39,838 bases of DNA, from the IMG/VR virus record IMGVR_UViG_3300036822_000277, positions 1-39,838 of that record; one strand, written 5' to 3'. Below, piece by piece: positions 15,309 to 22,111 of this stretch. A program made the position numbers and the translations under genes. Position 1 is the first letter of the stretch. Each line of letters starts with the position of its first letter. The stretch is from a virus. The notes beneath the pieces are model-generated. The model was given only the letters and a program-made list of their open reading frames with translations, made no database searches and was not told the origin of the DNA.

Positions 15309-15338
15309 ATTTTACACAAAATGCTAACGCGTACGCAA
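15309..15338 (-). promoter_or_regulatory. Candidate promoter of the nuclease cassette
   Basis: On the leftward strand, TTGCGT (15338-15333) is followed after 18 bases by TAAAAT (15314-15309, five of six to the -10). It lies about 50 bases upstream of the 362-aa gene, in the divergent gap shared with the zinc-ribbon gene. The -35 is weak. The rest of the gap (15260-15478) is AT-rich with no other clear signal. Confidence 0.4.
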
Positions 15339-15478
15339 AAACTATCGTACTCTGCTAAGAGTTGCTTCAACGATTTCTTCTTAATGTAGATTTCAACACA
15401 AAAAAATCGATCTTTATCACCGATATATTTTCCGCTGTTTGTTATTGGTTCTATTTCGCCAAAGCAAGGAGAGGCTAT

Positions 15479-15718
15479 ATGGGTCGTTGTGCTGTATGTG
15501 AATGTTCTCTGAACGATTCACAAGATGTTGTACATGATAGTGTCGACTATAAGTCATGCCCAAAGTGCTCAGTAGATGCAGGTGTTCATGTGTTTTATAA
15601 AACTGAAGATTTTGGCTACAGGGATATGGGCGATGGTCGGCACATAGTTCAATCGTGGTGTCCTTCTTGTCGTTTTGGTGAAGACTCAGCTATTACTGAA
15701 GCGTTCAGATGTAAGTGA
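15479..15718 (+). CDS. Small zinc-ribbon protein (79 aa)
   Basis: Starts MGRCAVCECSLNDSQDVVHD with AAGGAGAGG upstream; the frame is open further upstream but without a site. It has CAVC at 4-7, CPKC in the middle and CPSC near the end, plus a final Cys, so two zinc-binding knuckles are likely. No catalytic motif. It is divergent from the nuclease cassette and has its own terminator, so it may be an independent moron or a partner of the cassette. Function unknown; nucleic-acid or protein binding are both possible. Confidence 0.65.
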   Translation: MGRCAVCECSLNDSQDVVHDSVDYKSCPKCSVDAGVHVFYKTEDFGYRDMGDGRHIVQSWCPSCRFGEDSAITEAFRCK

Positions 15719-15734
15719 CCAAGACATTTCCAAC

Positions 15735-15760
15735 AAGGCTGCCAATCGGTGGCCTTTTTT
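15735..15760 (+). terminator. Intrinsic terminator after the zinc-ribbon gene
   Basis: Nine-pair stem (15735-15743 with 15748-15756, two G-U pairs, loop AATC) followed directly by a T-run ending at 15760. Closes the accessory block. Confidence 0.8.
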
Positions 15761-15946
15761 GTACCCAAATAATGCCCATTGTAATTCCACTACAGAGCTT
15801 TTTAGGTGAACGATAGGGAAGCAATCCGGCAGGGTGATTAGCGAAGGTGCATTGAATTAGTATCCCTGCCATAGAGCCGTATTGCGTTTCTGAACACCAA
15901 CAGATCTTGTCAATCCAAAATGTGTTGGCTTGTTATTCCTTTGAGT
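15761..15946. other. Intergenic stretch without a gene
   Basis: Between the terminator and the tRNA promoter I see no reading frame or RNA gene. By analogy with other lambdoid phages a Q-binding site (qut) could lie at its right end next to the promoter, but I cannot recognise one. Confidence 0.5.
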
Positions 15947-15975
15947 TTGCATGGTTAGTTTCGGTTATGTATTAT
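15947..15975 (+). promoter_or_regulatory. Promoter of the tRNA cluster, possible late promoter pR'
   Basis: TTGCAT (15947-15952), 17 bases, then TATTAT (15970-15975, five of six), followed by a GC-rich discriminator (GCCGG). Transcription would start near 15982, three bases before the first tRNA. In Shiga-toxin phages the late promoter pR' lies just upstream of a tRNA cluster, so this may be the Q-dependent promoter. Confidence 0.5.
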
Positions 15976-15984
15976 GCCGGACCC

Positions 15985-16061
15985 GGCCCTTTAGCTCAGT
16001 TGGTTAGAGCGTGCGACTCATAATCGCCCGGTCGCTGGTTCAAGTCCAGCAAGGGCCACCA
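15985..16061 (+). tRNA. ileZ: tRNA-Ile2 (anticodon CAU)
   Basis: 77 nt with encoded CCA, seven-pair acceptor stem (GGCCCTT/AAGGGCC) and anticodon CAT at 16019-16021 in loop CTCATAA. The body is nearly the same as E. coli ileX (tRNA-Ile2), so the C is expected to become lysidine and the tRNA to read the rare AUA codon rather than AUG. Shiga-toxin phages carry the equivalent ileZ in this position. Confidence 0.9.
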
Positions 16062-16062
16062 A

Positions 16063-16139
<77 letters not shown>

Positions 16140-16140
16140 G

Positions 16141-16217
16141 GCGTTGTTAGCTCAGATGGATAGAGCGTTGCCCTCCGGAGGCAAAGGCCACTGGTTCGAC
16201 TCCAGTACAGCGCACCA
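16141..16217 (+). tRNA. tRNA-Arg (anticodon CCG)
   Basis: 77 nt, acceptor GCGTTGT/ACAGCGC with one G-U pair, encoded CCA, anticodon CCG at 16175-16177 in loop CTCCGGA. Reads CGG, another rare arginine codon. Confidence 0.9.
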
Positions 16218-16218
16218 T

Positions 16219-16293
<75 letters not shown>

Positions 16294-16301
16294 GTTTTTG
16301 A

Positions 16302-16363
16302 ATGAGCGCTGCTTTTTGCAAAATTGCTGTGTGAAAATACTGACCTTTGGGTTCAGCGCTCAT
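16302..16363. repeat. Ten-base inverted repeat after the tRNAs
   Basis: ATGAGCGCTG (16302-16311) and CAGCGCTCAT (16354-16363) are exact inverted copies, 42 bases apart. The transcript could fold here and help 3' processing of the tRNA precursor. No gene lies in 16294-16530. Confidence 0.55.
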
Positions 16364-16434
16364 CCGAAAGCACTCTGCCTAAATCCGATTAACCTTGGGT
16401 GGTTTGTTGGATAGAGTGCCTCTACATTTTACAG

Positions 16435-16458
16435 AAACCTCGTCTCGGCGGGTTTTTT
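16435..16458 (+). terminator. Intrinsic terminator before the holin, tR'-like
   Basis: AAACC with a bulged CG pairs with CGGGTTT around a small loop, followed by six T (16453-16458). It lies between the tRNA cluster and the lysis genes, where lambda has tR'. Without Q, transcription would stop after the tRNAs. Confidence 0.7.
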
Positions 16459-16530
16459 CCTTTTCTGGGCTGCGCATTCGCGTGGCCTTTTTTATTTCCT
16501 TCACACAGCACCCGCACAGCGAGGTGAGAG

Positions 16531-16875
16531 ATGATGAAAATGCCACATAACCCTACTAACTGGCCTGACTGGCTGGAACTGTTCCAGAGCTGGTGGCGCG
16601 GAGAAACTCCGCTGGGCGCTGTTTTAATGGCGTTTGTCATGGCAGCCCTTCGAATTGCCTACACCGGCGGCGGCTGGAAAAAAATTGTACTCGAAGGGCT
16701 GCTTTGCGGAGCGCTGACTCTGACGGTGGCATCGGGGCTGGAATACCTGGAATGGCCTAAATCCATTTCCATCGCCATCGGCGGAGGTATTGGTTTTATT
16801 GGCGTGGAGCAGTTCAGAAAGCTCCTGCTGAATGTGATTAACATCCGATTTGGAGGCGGTAATGCAGCAAAATAG
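16531..16875 (+). CDS. Holin
   Basis: 114-residue inner-membrane protein with three hydrophobic segments (about 28-45, 51-72, 78-95), the topology of class I lambda-S-type holins. It permeabilises the membrane at the lysis time. GAGGTGAG precedes the ATG. The start region reads MMKMP: closely spaced methionines at residues 1, 2 and 4 recall the dual start of lambda S (holin and antiholin). The charged C-terminus ends inside the endolysin gene, a 14-base overlap. Confidence 0.82.
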   Translation: MMKMPHNPTNWPDWLELFQSWWRGETPLGAVLMAFVMAALRIAYTGGGWKKIVLEGLLCGALTLTVASGLEYLEWPKSISIAIGGGIGFIGVEQFRKLLLNVINIRFGGGNAAK

Positions 16876-17278
16876 TCCTCGCGGTATCCGAAACAATAAC
16901 CCCGGTAACATCCGCTGGGGTGACGACTGGAAAGGTCTGGTGCCGGTGGCACAGCGTACTGACAAATCATTTTGCCAGTTCGTTAAACCTGAATACGGCA
17001 TCCGGGCGATGGTTATCGTTCTGCGCAACTACCAGCGCAAGCATGGCCTCAACACCATTTCCGGCATTATCAATCGCTGGGCACCCACCAACGAGAACGA
17101 CACCCAGTCCTACATTAACAGCGTGGCAAAGGCGACAGGCGTGACACCAGACCAGCGGATCGACACCAATGACAGCCGATTTATGATGAAGCTGCTACAG
17201 GCGATCATCCAGCATGAAAATGGTGTTCAACCGTATACCTTTGATGTGTTCGTGCAGGCGATAGAGCTGACGGCATAA
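16862..17278 (+). CDS. Putative endolysin (RNNNPGNI family)
   Basis: 138 residues from the ATG at 16862, with GGAGG five bases upstream. It opens PRGIRNNNPGNIRWGDDW and continues with a lysozyme/transglycosylase-like helical body (FCQFVKPEYGIRAMV, IINRWAPTNENDTQSYI). Proteins of this kind are often annotated as phage structural or P5-like proteins, but position between holin and Rz argues for the endolysin. No signal peptide or SAR segment, so export would depend on the holin. The specific bond cleaved is not inferable. Confidence 0.75.
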   Translation: MQQNSPRGIRNNNPGNIRWGDDWKGLVPVAQRTDKSFCQFVKPEYGIRAMVIVLRNYQRKHGLNTISGIINRWAPTNENDTQSYINSVAKATGVTPDQRIDTNDSRFMMKLLQAIIQHENGVQPYTFDVFVQAIELTA

Positions 17279-17360
17279 TGCACTAAAAAATGCCGTTCAC
17301 CCGTCGGAACGGATAACACAATATCCGGCGTTAATCGATTAGCAGAGTATATAAAAAGCA

Positions 17361-17393
17361 AAAACCCCGATTGTTGGCCGCAGTCGGGGTTTT
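17361..17393. terminator. Bidirectional intrinsic terminator in the lysis region
   Basis: AAAACCCCGA (17361-17370) pairs perfectly with TCGGGGTTTT (17384-17393). The A- and T-rich bases belong to the stem, so it would work on both strands. It lies between endolysin and Rz in the late operon. Confidence 0.75.
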
Positions 17394-17473
17394 CTGTTTC
17401 TGCACCTTGGGATGGCAAGGGAGAACATGTGAAGAATAATAGCAACAAAACATCGTTACGTATAGGTGGAAAA

Positions 17474-17584
17474 ATGAGCGAGAGTGGAGCTGATAAAGCG
17501 GGAATAACCCTGGCACATTACCTCGGAATTGCGGCGGTATTGTTTTCAGTCGCGGCCCTGATATGGGCAATAAAATGGTGGTGA
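17474..17584 (+). CDS. Small single-pass membrane protein of the lysis module (36 aa)
   Basis: Reads MSESGADKAGITLAHYLGIA, then a hydrophobic helix (about 16-34) ending WAIKWW. AGGTGGA precedes the ATG. An in-frame GTG at 17429 with AAGGGAG upstream would give 51 residues with a basic N-terminal extension; both starts are plausible, which could give two forms like holin/antiholin. It ends three bases before Rz. Probably an accessory holin or antiholin; no family recognised. Confidence 0.6.
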   Translation: MSESGADKAGITLAHYLGIAAVLFSVAALIWAIKWW

Positions 17585-17587
17585 ACC

Positions 17588-18109
17588 ATGCTCACTTTGC
17601 TGGAAAAGTACTGGAAGCCGTTGGCGCTGATACTGCTGGTGGCCGGTGCGTTTGTCTCGGGGGATATCTGGCGCGATCGTGCGTGGCAAACAAGATGGTC
17701 CGAGCGGGACAGCGCAGAGTCTTCTCAGGCTGCGAACGCGCAAACCGCTGCCCGCATGATTGAACAAGGGCGCACTATTGCCCGTGATGAGGCTGTAAAA
17801 GATGCACAAGCGCAAGCTGCTAAATCTATTGCCACTGCTGCTGGTCTGTCTGCCACTGTTAGCCAGCTGCAGCAACAAGCCAAAAAACTCGCCACCCGCC
17901 TGGACGCCGCAAAGCACACCGCAGATCTTGCCGCTGCCGTCGGAAGCAAAACAGCCAGCGCCAACGCCGCAATGCTTGCCAACATGCTCGGAAGCCTTGC
18001 AGCAGAAGCTAAATATTATGCTGGACGATCTGACGAGAGCTACCGCGCAGGAATGACGTGCCAGAAGATTTACGACTCGGTCAGGGAGTCAAATAAGCCA
18101 CACTTTTAG
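17588..18109 (+). CDS. Rz: Rz-type inner-membrane spanin (DUF2514)
   Basis: 173 residues: an N-terminal membrane anchor (about 12-26, [14 protein letters not shown]), then a long Ala/Gln-rich coiled coil (about 40-135), and a short C-terminus. This is the DUF2514 kind of Rz, which with the nested outer-membrane lipoprotein Rz1 fuses inner and outer membranes in the last step of lysis. It is the last lysis gene. Confidence 0.85.
   Translation: MLTLLEKYWKPLALILLVAGAFVSGDIWRDRAWQTRWSERDSAESSQAANAQTAARMIEQGRTIARDEAVKDAQAQAAKSIATAAGLSATVSQLQQQAKKLATRLDAAKHTADLAAAVGSKTASANAAMLANMLGSLAAEAKYYAGRSDESYRAGMTCQKIYDSVRESNKPHF
17802..18056 (+). CDS. Rz1: Rz1-type outer-membrane spanin lipoprotein, nested in Rz
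   Basis: 84 residues encoded entirely inside Rz in another frame. It has a basic start (MHKRK), a hydrophobic signal peptide and a lipobox LLASC, so the mature lipoprotein begins at Cys22 or so. The rest is proline-rich ([19 protein letters not shown]), typical of Rz1, with a helical C-terminus. Nested Rz1 genes are a well-known arrangement. Confidence 0.85.
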   Translation: MHKRKLLNLLPLLLVCLPLLASCSNKPKNSPPAWTPQSTPQILPLPSEAKQPAPTPQCLPTCSEALQQKLNIMLDDLTRATAQE

Positions 18110-18124
18110 CACGATAGTGTGGCT
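18096..18124. terminator. Hairpin between Rz and DUF4145 gene
   Basis: AGCCACACT (18096-18104) and AGTGTGGCT (18116-18124) form a perfect nine-pair stem. On the leftward strand it is followed by TTATTTG, so it most likely ends the DUF4145 transcript; on the rightward strand there is no T-run. The Rz stop codon lies in the loop. Confidence 0.55.
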
Positions 18125-18150
18125 CAGAGAATATATCAGGTGCTGGTCGT

Positions 18151-18861
18151 TTATACCTTTACCTGATCTGGTGACTGAGCTTTTGATACGCGTTCTGGTA
18201 ATACAAAAGTCACTTCGAGAAAAAGACGGAGAAATGAGACAAATTCTGCGGCTTCTGCATCACTGGATTCAAGTTCGTGGACAGCCTCATTGCCATCCAT
18301 GCGGATACGATGGGCCCAGTTTTTCATTGATTCTGTAAGAATACCGTCGGCTCTTGCTTTTTCTATTCGGGAAAGCAGATTACCATTTTCGTAGCCGAGG
18401 TTGCGCAAAGCAACCTCCAGAACACTCCGGCAACCCACAACTATGCGGGGAGCCGTGCGCTTCATCTGGATATCTTCCTGTAATTCGATAAACGTCCTTC
18501 GGATCTTCTCGGGATAGTATGGTGAATCATCTGGATTTTTTAATTCCGGGTACACCGTAATATTTTGAGGCGTGACCCCGTTGAGAGTCCATGCTGCATC
18601 CGTTGTGCTTTTCTGAATTTTCTGCAGTTCACCGTGATGGCACTGGAAGGCCAGCAGAACTGGACCATAGCATTCGGGACAGGTTGCAGTGGAATAAGCA
18701 GAGAGCACTGTGTTGTTGCTAACGGATCGGACAGAAAACGTCGGACGGCCATTGGCTTCATTTAATGCCATGGGTTCGCGGCAGGTGTATTCAGTAATGC
18801 GCTGGATATTCAGATGAACCAAATGAAGACAGTGTGGGCATTTAATTTTAATGGAGTACAT
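18151..18861 (-). CDS. DUF4145 protein, leftward moron
   Basis: 236 residues. The N-terminus holds CPHC (8-11) and a second CPEC, probably one zinc site. The C-terminal half matches DUF4145: VVGCRSVLEVALRNLGYENG, then KNWAHRIRMDGNEAVHE. DUF4145 proteins are of unknown biochemical function and are often found near restriction and other defence genes or as prophage cargo. It runs against the late operon, between lysis and packaging, with its own start site (AGAGG before the ATG) and a terminator-like hairpin behind it, so it is probably expressed in the lysogen. Its promoter must lie inside the divergent gene starting at 18864. Confidence 0.82.
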   Translation of the reverse strand: MYSIKIKCPHCLHLVHLNIQRITEYTCREPMALNEANGRPTFSVRSVSNNTVLSAYSTATCPECYGPVLLAFQCHHGELQKIQKSTTDAAWTLNGVTPQNITVYPELKNPDDSPYYPEKIRRTFIELQEDIQMKRTAPRIVVGCRSVLEVALRNLGYENGNLLSRIEKARADGILTESMKNWAHRIRMDGNEAVHELESSDAEAAEFVSFLRLFLEVTFVLPERVSKAQSPDQVKV

Positions 18862-18863
18862 AT

Positions 18864-19100
18864 ATGACCTCTGCTGAACTGATCAATCGCTTCGAACAAT
18901 GTATCACAGATTCTGTTATCGACTCGGTCACATCGATCGAAAGGCAATTTGCTCTGACACAGTCAGAGTGCGGCTGGCATGAAGCGATTAATGCGTTAGC
19001 AATGGCATTTGTGATTGCAGATCGTCGCCGGCATTTTCTCGAAAATGCGCCATCATTGTCAGTATCCGGCGCGAAACCGGTTAGCCATAAGCCAGAATAG
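18864..19100 (+). CDS. Hypothetical protein before the terminase (78 aa)
   Basis: Starts MTSAELINRFEQCITDSVID with GGAG seven bases upstream; helical, with GWHEAINALAMAFVIADRRR in the middle. It begins two bases from the divergent DUF4145 ATG, so the ribosome sites of the two genes overlap each other's coding start. Such small genes between Rz and the small terminase are common in lambdoid phages. Function unknown. Confidence 0.6.
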   Translation: MTSAELINRFEQCITDSVIDSVTSIERQFALTQSECGWHEAINALAMAFVIADRRRHFLENAPSLSVSGAKPVSHKPE

Positions 19101-19279
19101 TTATCAATTGAGTGGGTCCTCCTGGCGATTTGGAACACCGAGGGGGCGAGAACACGCGGAAAAAGCCAAATTTTTGCATTTTTATCGACCATCACCACCA
19201 CTTCAATTTATTGATTATCGGGGATAAAAAAATTCCCGGTGTCGAATTTGCCTGTTTTTTGTTCATCACTGGAGCTGAT
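19101..19279 (+). other. cos: Candidate cos region with IHF site
   Basis: No gene lies here. The stretch 19142-19159 (GGGGGCGAGAACACGCGG) resembles the lambda cosN block in its G-run, GGCGA core and CGCGG end. Downstream, 19204-19216 read on the opposite strand is AATCAATAAATTG, a full match to the IHF consensus WATCAANNNNTTR, and lambda cosB contains an IHF site in a similar place. Just upstream of the Nu1-like gene is where cos is expected. Cleavage positions cannot be assigned. Confidence 0.4.
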
Positions 19280-19771
19280 ATGGATCAGGAATTAAAAAAC
19301 CAGTTGCTGAATGTCAGCCAGCTCGCTGCGCTTTCTGGCGTCCACCGACAGACCGTCGCCGCGAGACTGAAAAATGTCGGTACGTCCGGCGGCCATGACA
19401 GCAACCTGAAGCTGTATTTACTGACCGATGTTCTGGCCGAGTTAATGAAACTGCCTCCCCCGGTTGCTGAGGGGGAAATGGATCCACAGGACCGGAAAGC
19501 CTGGTATCAGTCGGAACGTGAAAGACTTAAATTTGAGCAGGAGGTGGGGGAGCTGATCCCCGCCTCTGACGTGGCGCGCGAGTTTGCGGAAATGGCAAAA
19601 GCCATGATTCAGGTGCTTGAGACGTTACCGGATATTCTGGAGCGTGATTGTGCACTGGCACCTTCTGTGGTGACCCGCGTTCAGAGCATTATTGATGATC
19701 TTCGGGATGACATTGCCCGCCGGGTAATGAGTGACGAAAAAACTGAGGAGGATATCCCGGAGGAAGAATAA
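19280..19771 (+). CDS. Terminase small subunit, Nu1-like (DUF1441)
   Basis: 163 residues from the ATG at 19280 (MDQELKNQLLNVSQLAALSG), with GGAG six bases upstream; the frame extends further upstream but through the noncoding cos region. The N-terminus is a winged helix-turn-helix (LAALSGVHRQTVAARLKNV) that should bind cos; the rest is helical and acidic at the end (EEDIPEEE), the part that contacts the large subunit. Matches DUF1441 small terminases. Its stop shares a base with the large-subunit ATG. Confidence 0.85.
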   Translation: MDQELKNQLLNVSQLAALSGVHRQTVAARLKNVGTSGGHDSNLKLYLLTDVLAELMKLPPPVAEGEMDPQDRKAWYQSERERLKFEQEVGELIPASDVAREFAEMAKAMIQVLETLPDILERDCALAPSVVTRVQSIIDDLRDDIARRVMSDEKTEEDIPEEE

Positions 19772-21891
19772 TGTCGGTGCTGGCGACTGCGCATACGCTG
19801 AAACAGGATACCGGCCATTTAATCAAGGCCCCCCGCAGAATGCCGGTTGCTGAGGCTGTTGCGAAATATATGCGTGTTCCCACATCCGGCGGTAACTCCG
19901 TACCATGGGATCCGATGGTGGCTCCCTATGTACTGGAGCCCATGAATTGCCTCGCATCCCGTGAATATGATGCGGTTGTGTTTGTCGGTCCGGCACGAAC
20001 GGGGAAGACCAATGGCCTGATTGATGGTTGGGTGGTTTATAACATCGTCTGCGATCCGTCAGATATGCTGGTGGTTCAGATGACGCAGGATAAGGCGCAG
20101 GAGCACTCTAAAAAACGTCTTGCCCGAACTTTCCGCGCCAGCCCTGAGGTCAGAAAATGCCTCAGCCCGCGGCGCAACGACAACAACGTACACGACAAAT
20201 ATTTCCTTTCCGGTAGCTTTCTGAAAATTGGCTGGCCATCCATTAACGTCATGTCGTCATCCGATTTCAAGTGCGTAGCGCTGACGGATTACGACAGGTT
20301 CCCGGAGAATATCGACGGGGAGGGCGATGGCTTCTCTCTGGCCTCCAAACGTACCACCACCTTTATGTCTGCCGGGATGACGCTGGTGGAGAGTTCTCCG
20401 GGTCGTGATATCCGGGACAGCAAGTGGCGCCGGAAGTCGCCGCATGAAGCCCCGCCGACAACCGGGATCCTTTCGCTGTACAACCGCGGTGACCGTCGGC
20501 GCTGGTACTGGCCGTGCCCGGACTGCGGGGAATATTTTCAGCCTGAAATGAACGCGATGACCGGTTACCGCGAAGAGCCGGATCCCGTGAAGGCCAGCGA
20601 AGCGGCACACATCTTATGCCCTCACTGCGCTACCACGATCACCGCCGACATGAAACGTGAGCTTAACGGACGCGGCGTCTGGCTGCGCGAGGGCGAATGC
20701 ATTGACCGCGACGGCACGGTGTCTGGTGACGCGCGTCGCTCCCGTATCGCCTCGTTCTGGATGGAGGGCCCGGCGGCGGCCTACCAGACCTGGGCACAGC
20801 TGGTCTATAAGCTGCTGACGGCGGAACAGGAATACGAGGCCACCGGGAGTGAGGAAACGCTGAAGGCGGTAATTAATACCGACTGGGGGCTGCCGTATCT
20901 CCCCCGGGCGGCGAACGAGCAGCGCCGGGCCGACGTTCTGATGCAGCGGGCGGAGGATTACGGCAAGCGCCTGGTCCCGCCAAAGGTGCGTTTTCTGCTG
21001 GCGGCGGTGGACGTGCAGGGCGGCAAAAATCGTCGCTTTGTGGTGCAGATAATCGGCTACGGCGAAAACGGCGAGCGCTGGCTTGTCGACCGCTACAACA
21101 TCCGCCAGTCGCTGCGCTGTGATGAGCATGGCGAAACCTCACCGGTTCACCCCGGAGCCTATCCGGAGGACTGGCAGCTGCTGGTCACCGACGTACTGGA
21201 GAAAACTTACCGTCTGCAGAGCCATCCCGAGCGGCGCATGCCGGTGCTGGCAATGGCGGTCGACAGCGGCGGTGAAGAGGGTGTGACCGACAATGCCTAC
21301 AAATTCTGGCGGCAGTGCCGCCGGGACGGACTCGGCAAGCGCGTGTACCTGATTAAAGGGGACAGCACGAAGCGGCAGAAAACCATCACCAAAACCTTCC
21401 CGGATAACAGCGGTCGCGCTGACCGGCGCGCCGAAGTCCGCGGGGAGGTGCCGGTATACCTTCTGCAGACCGATACCCTGAAAGACCAGCTCAGCAATAA
21501 CCTGGCCCGTGAAACACCCGGGGCGGGGTATATCCATTTCCCTGACTGGCTGGGGGAATGGTTCTACGACGAGCTGACCTATGAGGAAAGGGGGACCGAC
21601 GGCAAGTGGCGCAAACCCGGTAAAGGCAATAACGAGGCCTTTGACCTTTTCTGTTACGCGCAGGCGGTGGCCGCTTTACGGGGATACGAAAAAATCAGGG
21701 ACTGGGAAAACCCACCGGCCTGGGCACGGCCGCAGGACGTGAACACAAACCACTCAGGAGGGGACAGACCCCGGGAGATAACTACGATGAATACTGCACC
21801 TGCCCGACAGAAAGCGCCGGAGCCGGCCGTGAAAAACGGCGGCCCCTCCAGCGGATGGCTCGGCTCGTCAGGTAACGGAGGCTGGCTGTGA
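19771..21891 (+). CDS. Terminase large subunit, lambda gpA-like
   Basis: 706-residue DNA-packaging motor and cos nuclease of the lambda gpA family. Walker A GPARTGKT is at 73-80 and the Walker B-like CVALTDYD at 168-175; a CPDCGE...CPHC zinc-like pair lies at about 250-290; the nuclease domain follows (about 410-600, with VDVQGGKNRRFVVQIIGYG and MAVDSGGEEG). The C-terminus is Gly/Ser-rich (SSGWLGSSGNGGWL), probably the portal-binding tail. Length matches the family (lambda gpA 641) with a modest extension. Confidence 0.95.
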   Translation: MSVLATAHTLKQDTGHLIKAPRRMPVAEAVAKYMRVPTSGGNSVPWDPMVAPYVLEPMNCLASREYDAVVFVGPARTGKTNGLIDGWVVYNIVCDPSDMLVVQMTQDKAQEHSKKRLARTFRASPEVRKCLSPRRNDNNVHDKYFLSGSFLKIGWPSINVMSSSDFKCVALTDYDRFPENIDGEGDGFSLASKRTTTFMSAGMTLVESSPGRDIRDSKWRRKSPHEAPPTTGILSLYNRGDRRRWYWPCPDCGEYFQPEMNAMTGYREEPDPVKASEAAHILCPHCATTITADMKRELNGRGVWLREGECIDRDGTVSGDARRSRIASFWMEGPAAAYQTWAQLVYKLLTAEQEYEATGSEETLKAVINTDWGLPYLPRAANEQRRADVLMQRAEDYGKRLVPPKVRFLLAAVDVQGGKNRRFVVQIIGYGENGERWLVDRYNIRQSLRCDEHGETSPVHPGAYPEDWQLLVTDVLEKTYRLQSHPERRMPVLAMAVDSGGEEGVTDNAYKFWRQCRRDGLGKRVYLIKGDSTKRQKTITKTFPDNSGRADRRAEVRGEVPVYLLQTDTLKDQLSNNLARETPGAGYIHFPDWLGEWFYDELTYEERGTDGKWRKPGKGNNEAFDLFCYAQAVAALRGYEKIRDWENPPAWARPQDVNTNHSGGDRPREITTMNTAPARQKAPEPAVKNGGPSSGWLGSSGNGGWL

Positions 21892-22103
21892 CAAAAGATG
21901 ATGTTTACCAGATGCTGCTGACGGTGCGTCAGGCCTACCGGGATTCACTGGACGGCAAAAGCGTGTCATTCACCGGGGTCAACGGTCGGGCGATTACCAA
22001 CCACGATCCTAAAGCGCTGCGTGACGAGCTGGATTACTGGGAAAGACGCTGGCGGTCACTGAGCAGCCGTGGCGGTTCGTACAAACTCGCTAACTTTCTG
22101 TAA
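21888..22103 (+). CDS. Head-tail joining protein gpW
   Basis: 71 residues, GTG start overlapping the terminase stop (GTGA). VYQMLLTVRQAYRDSLDGKS, then ALRDELDYWERRW, is the gpW family pattern. In lambda gpW plugs the portal after packaging and is needed for FII and tail attachment. Expected size and expected place between A and B. Confidence 0.9.
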   Translation: MTKDDVYQMLLTVRQAYRDSLDGKSVSFTGVNGRAITNHDPKALRDELDYWERRWRSLSSRGGSYKLANFL

Positions 22104-22111
22104 GGCATACC

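Noticed and set aside
15259-15370. Longer N-terminus for the 362-aa protein
   Set aside because: The extension has no ribosome site and overlaps the candidate promoter; the ATG at 15259 has AAGGA at proper distance.
15985-16061. First tRNA as elongator tRNA-Met
   Set aside because: Anticodon CAT is shared, but the whole sequence is almost that of E. coli tRNA-Ile2 (ileX), including acceptor and anticodon stems.
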